A stretch of DNA of 64,000 nucleotides, from positions 23,803 to 87,802 of the forward strand of contig SFDZ01000009.1 of assembly GCA_004557405.1 (NCBI GenBank). Reading direction: 5' to 3'. Under the pieces are notes generated by a model. The model was not told where the DNA came from and did not search any database. It saw only the letters and a program-made list of their open reading frames with translations. The stretch comes from Bacteroidales bacterium (lineage in GTDB: Bacteria; Bacteroidota; Bacteroidia; Bacteroidales; Paludibacteraceae). Positions 62,051-64,000 of this stretch are shown in pieces (position 1 is the stretch's first letter; the number at the start of each line of letters is the position of its first letter). A program made the translations under genes and the position numbers.

Positions 62051-64000
62051 TTAGTTGACAATGAGTTTGACGTTGAATATTTGGCCAAGTCCCGTAACGA
62101 CTTTAATGTTGTAAATGCCGATTGCCAGATTGGACGGCAACACGATGGGATAAGTTGTCGGCTCGATATGATAGTAGAGCAACCCGACATTGTCATATAT
62201 ATCGACATACAGGCCTTGCTTGTCGCTTTCGCTGAAATAGTATTCGATGACGGCGCTTTGCCCTGCTGCTACCGGATTTGGTATGATGCTGATAGTGTGT
62301 GCGTTGACGCATTTTGTCTCGGAAACGAAAATGTGCGCGGTGTTTTCGTCTATCATCATCAGGCGCAGCATATAGCATCCATCGAGCATGCGGTTTTCGG
62401 TATAATAATCATCGGTGGCACCTTCGATGCGTTCGCCATTGCGATACCATTGATAGCGCATTTGCGTGTAGTTCGGCACAAGCGTGTAGGCTTTGCGATT
62501 GTTGCAGAGCATTATCCAATCGTATTTGTTGACAATCAGGTCTTCGATATAGGTTCCGCCGGCGGTGCAGTTCATTATCAAGTGCGTGGTGGCTGTGCTG
62601 TCGCACGGCGTGGCGTCGTTTGTCGGGCTGGCAAATCGCTCGACGATGGTAGTGTCGGTGTAGAATAGTTGACCATTGTAGGTGATGGTGTCGCAAAACA
62701 GAATCGTCTGTTCGCTTTCCGGCGCATCGAATACTTGTATGCTGACCAAACGGTTGCCACAGGTAGAGGTTGCCGTGCCGGTTTCTAAAAATGTGGTGTC
62801 GGCGGTGTAGGTCTTGCCATCGTATTCCACGCGTCCGCAACCGCTCAATGTGAGTGTCTCGGTGTCGCTGAGTATGTCTATCGGCAGCAGATTCGACACC
62901 ACATAGCAATGTTCAAGCGATTCGTTGCCCTGCTCGGTTACCAATAATCGGAATAGATAGTGTTCGGCATCGTTGATTTGGTAAATTTCGGAGAGCGTCG
63001 AACCGGCAAAGTAGCGCCATTTGTTGATGGGCGCCCATGTAACACCGTCGTCGGCGCTGGTTTGCCACTGACAGACCAACGGCGGTGTCAGTGTACCATT
63101 ATTTTTGAATGTGCCGCTGAAAATGGCGTAGTTGTAAAGACAAACAGGCGCGTTTGGCACAAGTTCTATGTCAATCGAGGCCGATTGTGTGATCGATAGG
63201 TAGATGATGGCCGTGTCGGCAAATTCGCCGCAGTTGATGCTGTATTGCAGCGAGTCGCGGCCGCTATGCGACCGCGTGGCGTTGCGGTAGATGAGCGAGT
63301 CGGCGTAGATGGTGGCGGTGGCGCCGGCTATGGTCGGTTGGGTGATGAGTGTGAATGTCGGCTCGGCACAAGTCCATGCATCGTTGTCCGATAGACCGAT
63401 GGCTACTATGCTGTCGCAAACGGATAGATAGGCGGTGTCGTTGCCGGCGGTTACTTGTTCGCAGTGGCGGACGGTCAGTTCCAGCGTTACGATACTATCG
63501 CAACCCGACACTGCCGTCAGTGTGTCAGCGTAGAGCCCCGATTGGTTAAGTTGCTGATAGTTAAAAAAATACGATTCGTCTTCGCAGATGCGTCGTCGTA
63601 TGGTGCTGCGTATTTCCGGACGTATGTTCAGTCGCAGTACGACGACACTGTCGCAGCCCGATGCTGCCGTCAGTGTGTCGGTGTAGATGCCGCTTTGTGT
63701 GCGATATTTGCCGCCAAACAGCATTGAGTCGCCGTGGCACAGCATCTGGTCAAGTGTGGTTCTAATCTCCGGCTTGATGTGCAGATTCAGGGTTACGATG
63801 CTGTCGCAACCAAATAGTGTTTTCAGTGTGTCGTTGTAGGTGCCACTTTGCGTGCGGAAATGTCCGGCGAACAGCAGCGAATCGCCGTGACATAGTTCTT
63901 GGTAGAGAATGGAACGAATTTCCGACCGTATTTGCAGATTCAGGGTTACGATGCTGTCGCAGCCCGAGATGGCTGTCAGTGTGTCGATGTAGGTGCCGCT
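62051..64000 (-). CDS. Repeat-rich surface protein with type 9 secretion sorting domain (partial)
   Basis: 649 residues, open at the right edge of the window (the N-terminus lies outside). At least three complete 51-residue repeats and a partial fourth with the pattern SGxYxDTLTAxSGCDSIVTLxLxIRPEIR...CHGDSxLFGGKYRTQ, each with two cysteines that could form a disulfide. Then unique beta-rich segments (PTIAGATATIYADSLIYRNATRS; PPLVCQWQTSADDGVTWAPI; MRYQWYRNGERIEGATDDYYTE, Ig-like). The end, ISIIPNPVAAGQSAVIEYYFSES...YDNVGLLYYHIEP...IYNIKVVTGLGQIFNVKLIVN, is a type A sorting domain of the type 9 secretion system. Likely a cell-surface adhesin or matrix protein. Confidence 0.88.
   Translation of the reverse strand, partial: SGTYIDTLTAISGCDSIVTLNLQIRSEIRSILYQELCHGDSLLFAGHFRTQSGTYNDTLKTLFGCDSIVTLNLHIKPEIRTTLDQMLCHGDSMLFGGKYRTQSGIYTDTLTAASGCDSVVVLRLNIRPEIRSTIRRRICEDESYFFNYQQLNQSGLYADTLTAVSGCDSIVTLELTVRHCEQVTAGNDTAYLSVCDSIVAIGLSDNDAWTCAEPTFTLITQPTIAGATATIYADSLIYRNATRSHSGRDSLQYSINCGEFADTAIIYLSITQSASIDIELVPNAPVCLYNYAIFSGTFKNNGTLTPPLVCQWQTSADDGVTWAPINKWRYFAGSTLSEIYQINDAEHYLFRLLVTEQGNESLEHCYVVSNLLPIDILSDTETLTLSGCGRVEYDGKTYTADTTFLETGTATSTCGNRLVSIQVFDAPESEQTILFCDTITYNGQLFYTDTTIVERFASPTNDATPCDSTATTHLIMNCTAGGTYIEDLIVNKYDWIMLCNNRKAYTLVPNYTQMRYQWYRNGERIEGATDDYYTENRMLDGCYMLRLMMIDENTAHIFVSETKCVNAHTISIIPNPVAAGQSAVIEYYFSESDKQGLYVDIYDNVGLLYYHIEPTTYPIVLPSNLAIGIYNIKVVTGLGQIFNVKLIVN
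63460..64000 (-). repeat. 153-bp tandem coding repeats (51 aa each)
   Basis: Units begin at 64000, 63847, 63694 and 63541 (last one partial). The strongest DNA conservation lies around the GCDSIVTL segment. The array continues beyond the window. Confidence 0.9.

Noticed and set aside
63460..64000. Regular repeats resembling a CRISPR array
   Set aside because: The units are 153 bp, in frame, without short unique spacers, and encode a clear protein repeat. No cas genes are present.

Overview
The window looks like chromosomal DNA of a Bacteroidota member, most likely order Bacteroidales. Reasons: many promoters fit the Bacteroidota pattern (TTG, a 19-20 nt spacer, TAnnTTTG); several families are typical of the phylum (DUF4837, DUF4292, DUF4476, DUF5063, FISUMP domain, type 9 secretion sorting tails, a DPP III with HECLGH, LytS/LytTR pairs); Shine-Dalgarno sites are mostly absent. 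Most of the window is housekeeping DNA. Two stretches are accessory: a ten-gene phosphorothioation-like (Dnd-like) defence operon and a restriction-modification locus.

Layout. 1-4.7 kb: end of an unknown gene, a PepSY-like lipoprotein, a DUF4837 lipoprotein, pdxA, and a TrpB2-type tryptophan synthase beta chain behind a tryptophan attenuator with a WWW leader peptide. 4.8-7.9 kb: a coupled three-gene polysaccharide operon (deacetylase-like protein, GT4, GT2). 8.0-10.0 kb: groES-groEL. 10.07-23.45 kb: the defence operon, all on the minus strand, closed by the groEL terminator on one side and the dnaK terminator on the other. Its order of transcription is DUF4007, large P-loop ATPase, YhcG-type nuclease, DndC-like, GIY-YIG protein, DndB-like, PLD/SF2 helicase, 77-aa protein, DndD-like SMC ATPase, 191-aa protein. 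It has no dndA, no recognisable dndE and no dndFGH, so its effectors are probably the nucleases, helicase and ATPase it carries. A TTG-N19-TATTTTTG promoter with a palindrome just downstream starts it.

23.6-43.8 kb: dnaK, a FISUMP surface protein, lemA and a TPM-domain gene broken by a +1 frameshift, a minus-strand run (outer-membrane protein, YgiQ, DUF5063, 3'-5' exonuclease, RlmI-like methyltransferase, DUF2147, RecD-like helicase), riboflavin synthase, DPP III, rarA, a DUF4476 protein, and a DMT transporter / 59-aa CWC protein / NhaC antiporter operon.

43.9-47.1 kb: a BcgI-like restriction-modification pair. The large subunit joins an N-terminal PD-(D/E)XK nuclease to an N6-adenine methyltransferase; the second gene is a two-domain specificity subunit. 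The specificity reading frame has no normal start codon ahead of its conserved beginning. The end of the large gene instead carries G_GGA_AAA, the stop codon, a 5-nt spacer and a perfect 12-bp stem-loop: the layout of a programmed -1 frameshift that would fuse the two proteins.

47.4-64 kb: trpS and alaS, a divergent M23 peptidase plus Rsh (p)ppGpp enzyme, a LytS/LytTR two-component pair, the dut / TPR / DUF4292 / EnvC-like operon, and an outer-membrane protein next to the C-terminal part of a repeat-rich type 9-secreted surface protein that runs off the right edge. I saw no tRNA, rRNA, CRISPR array or intact insertion sequence.
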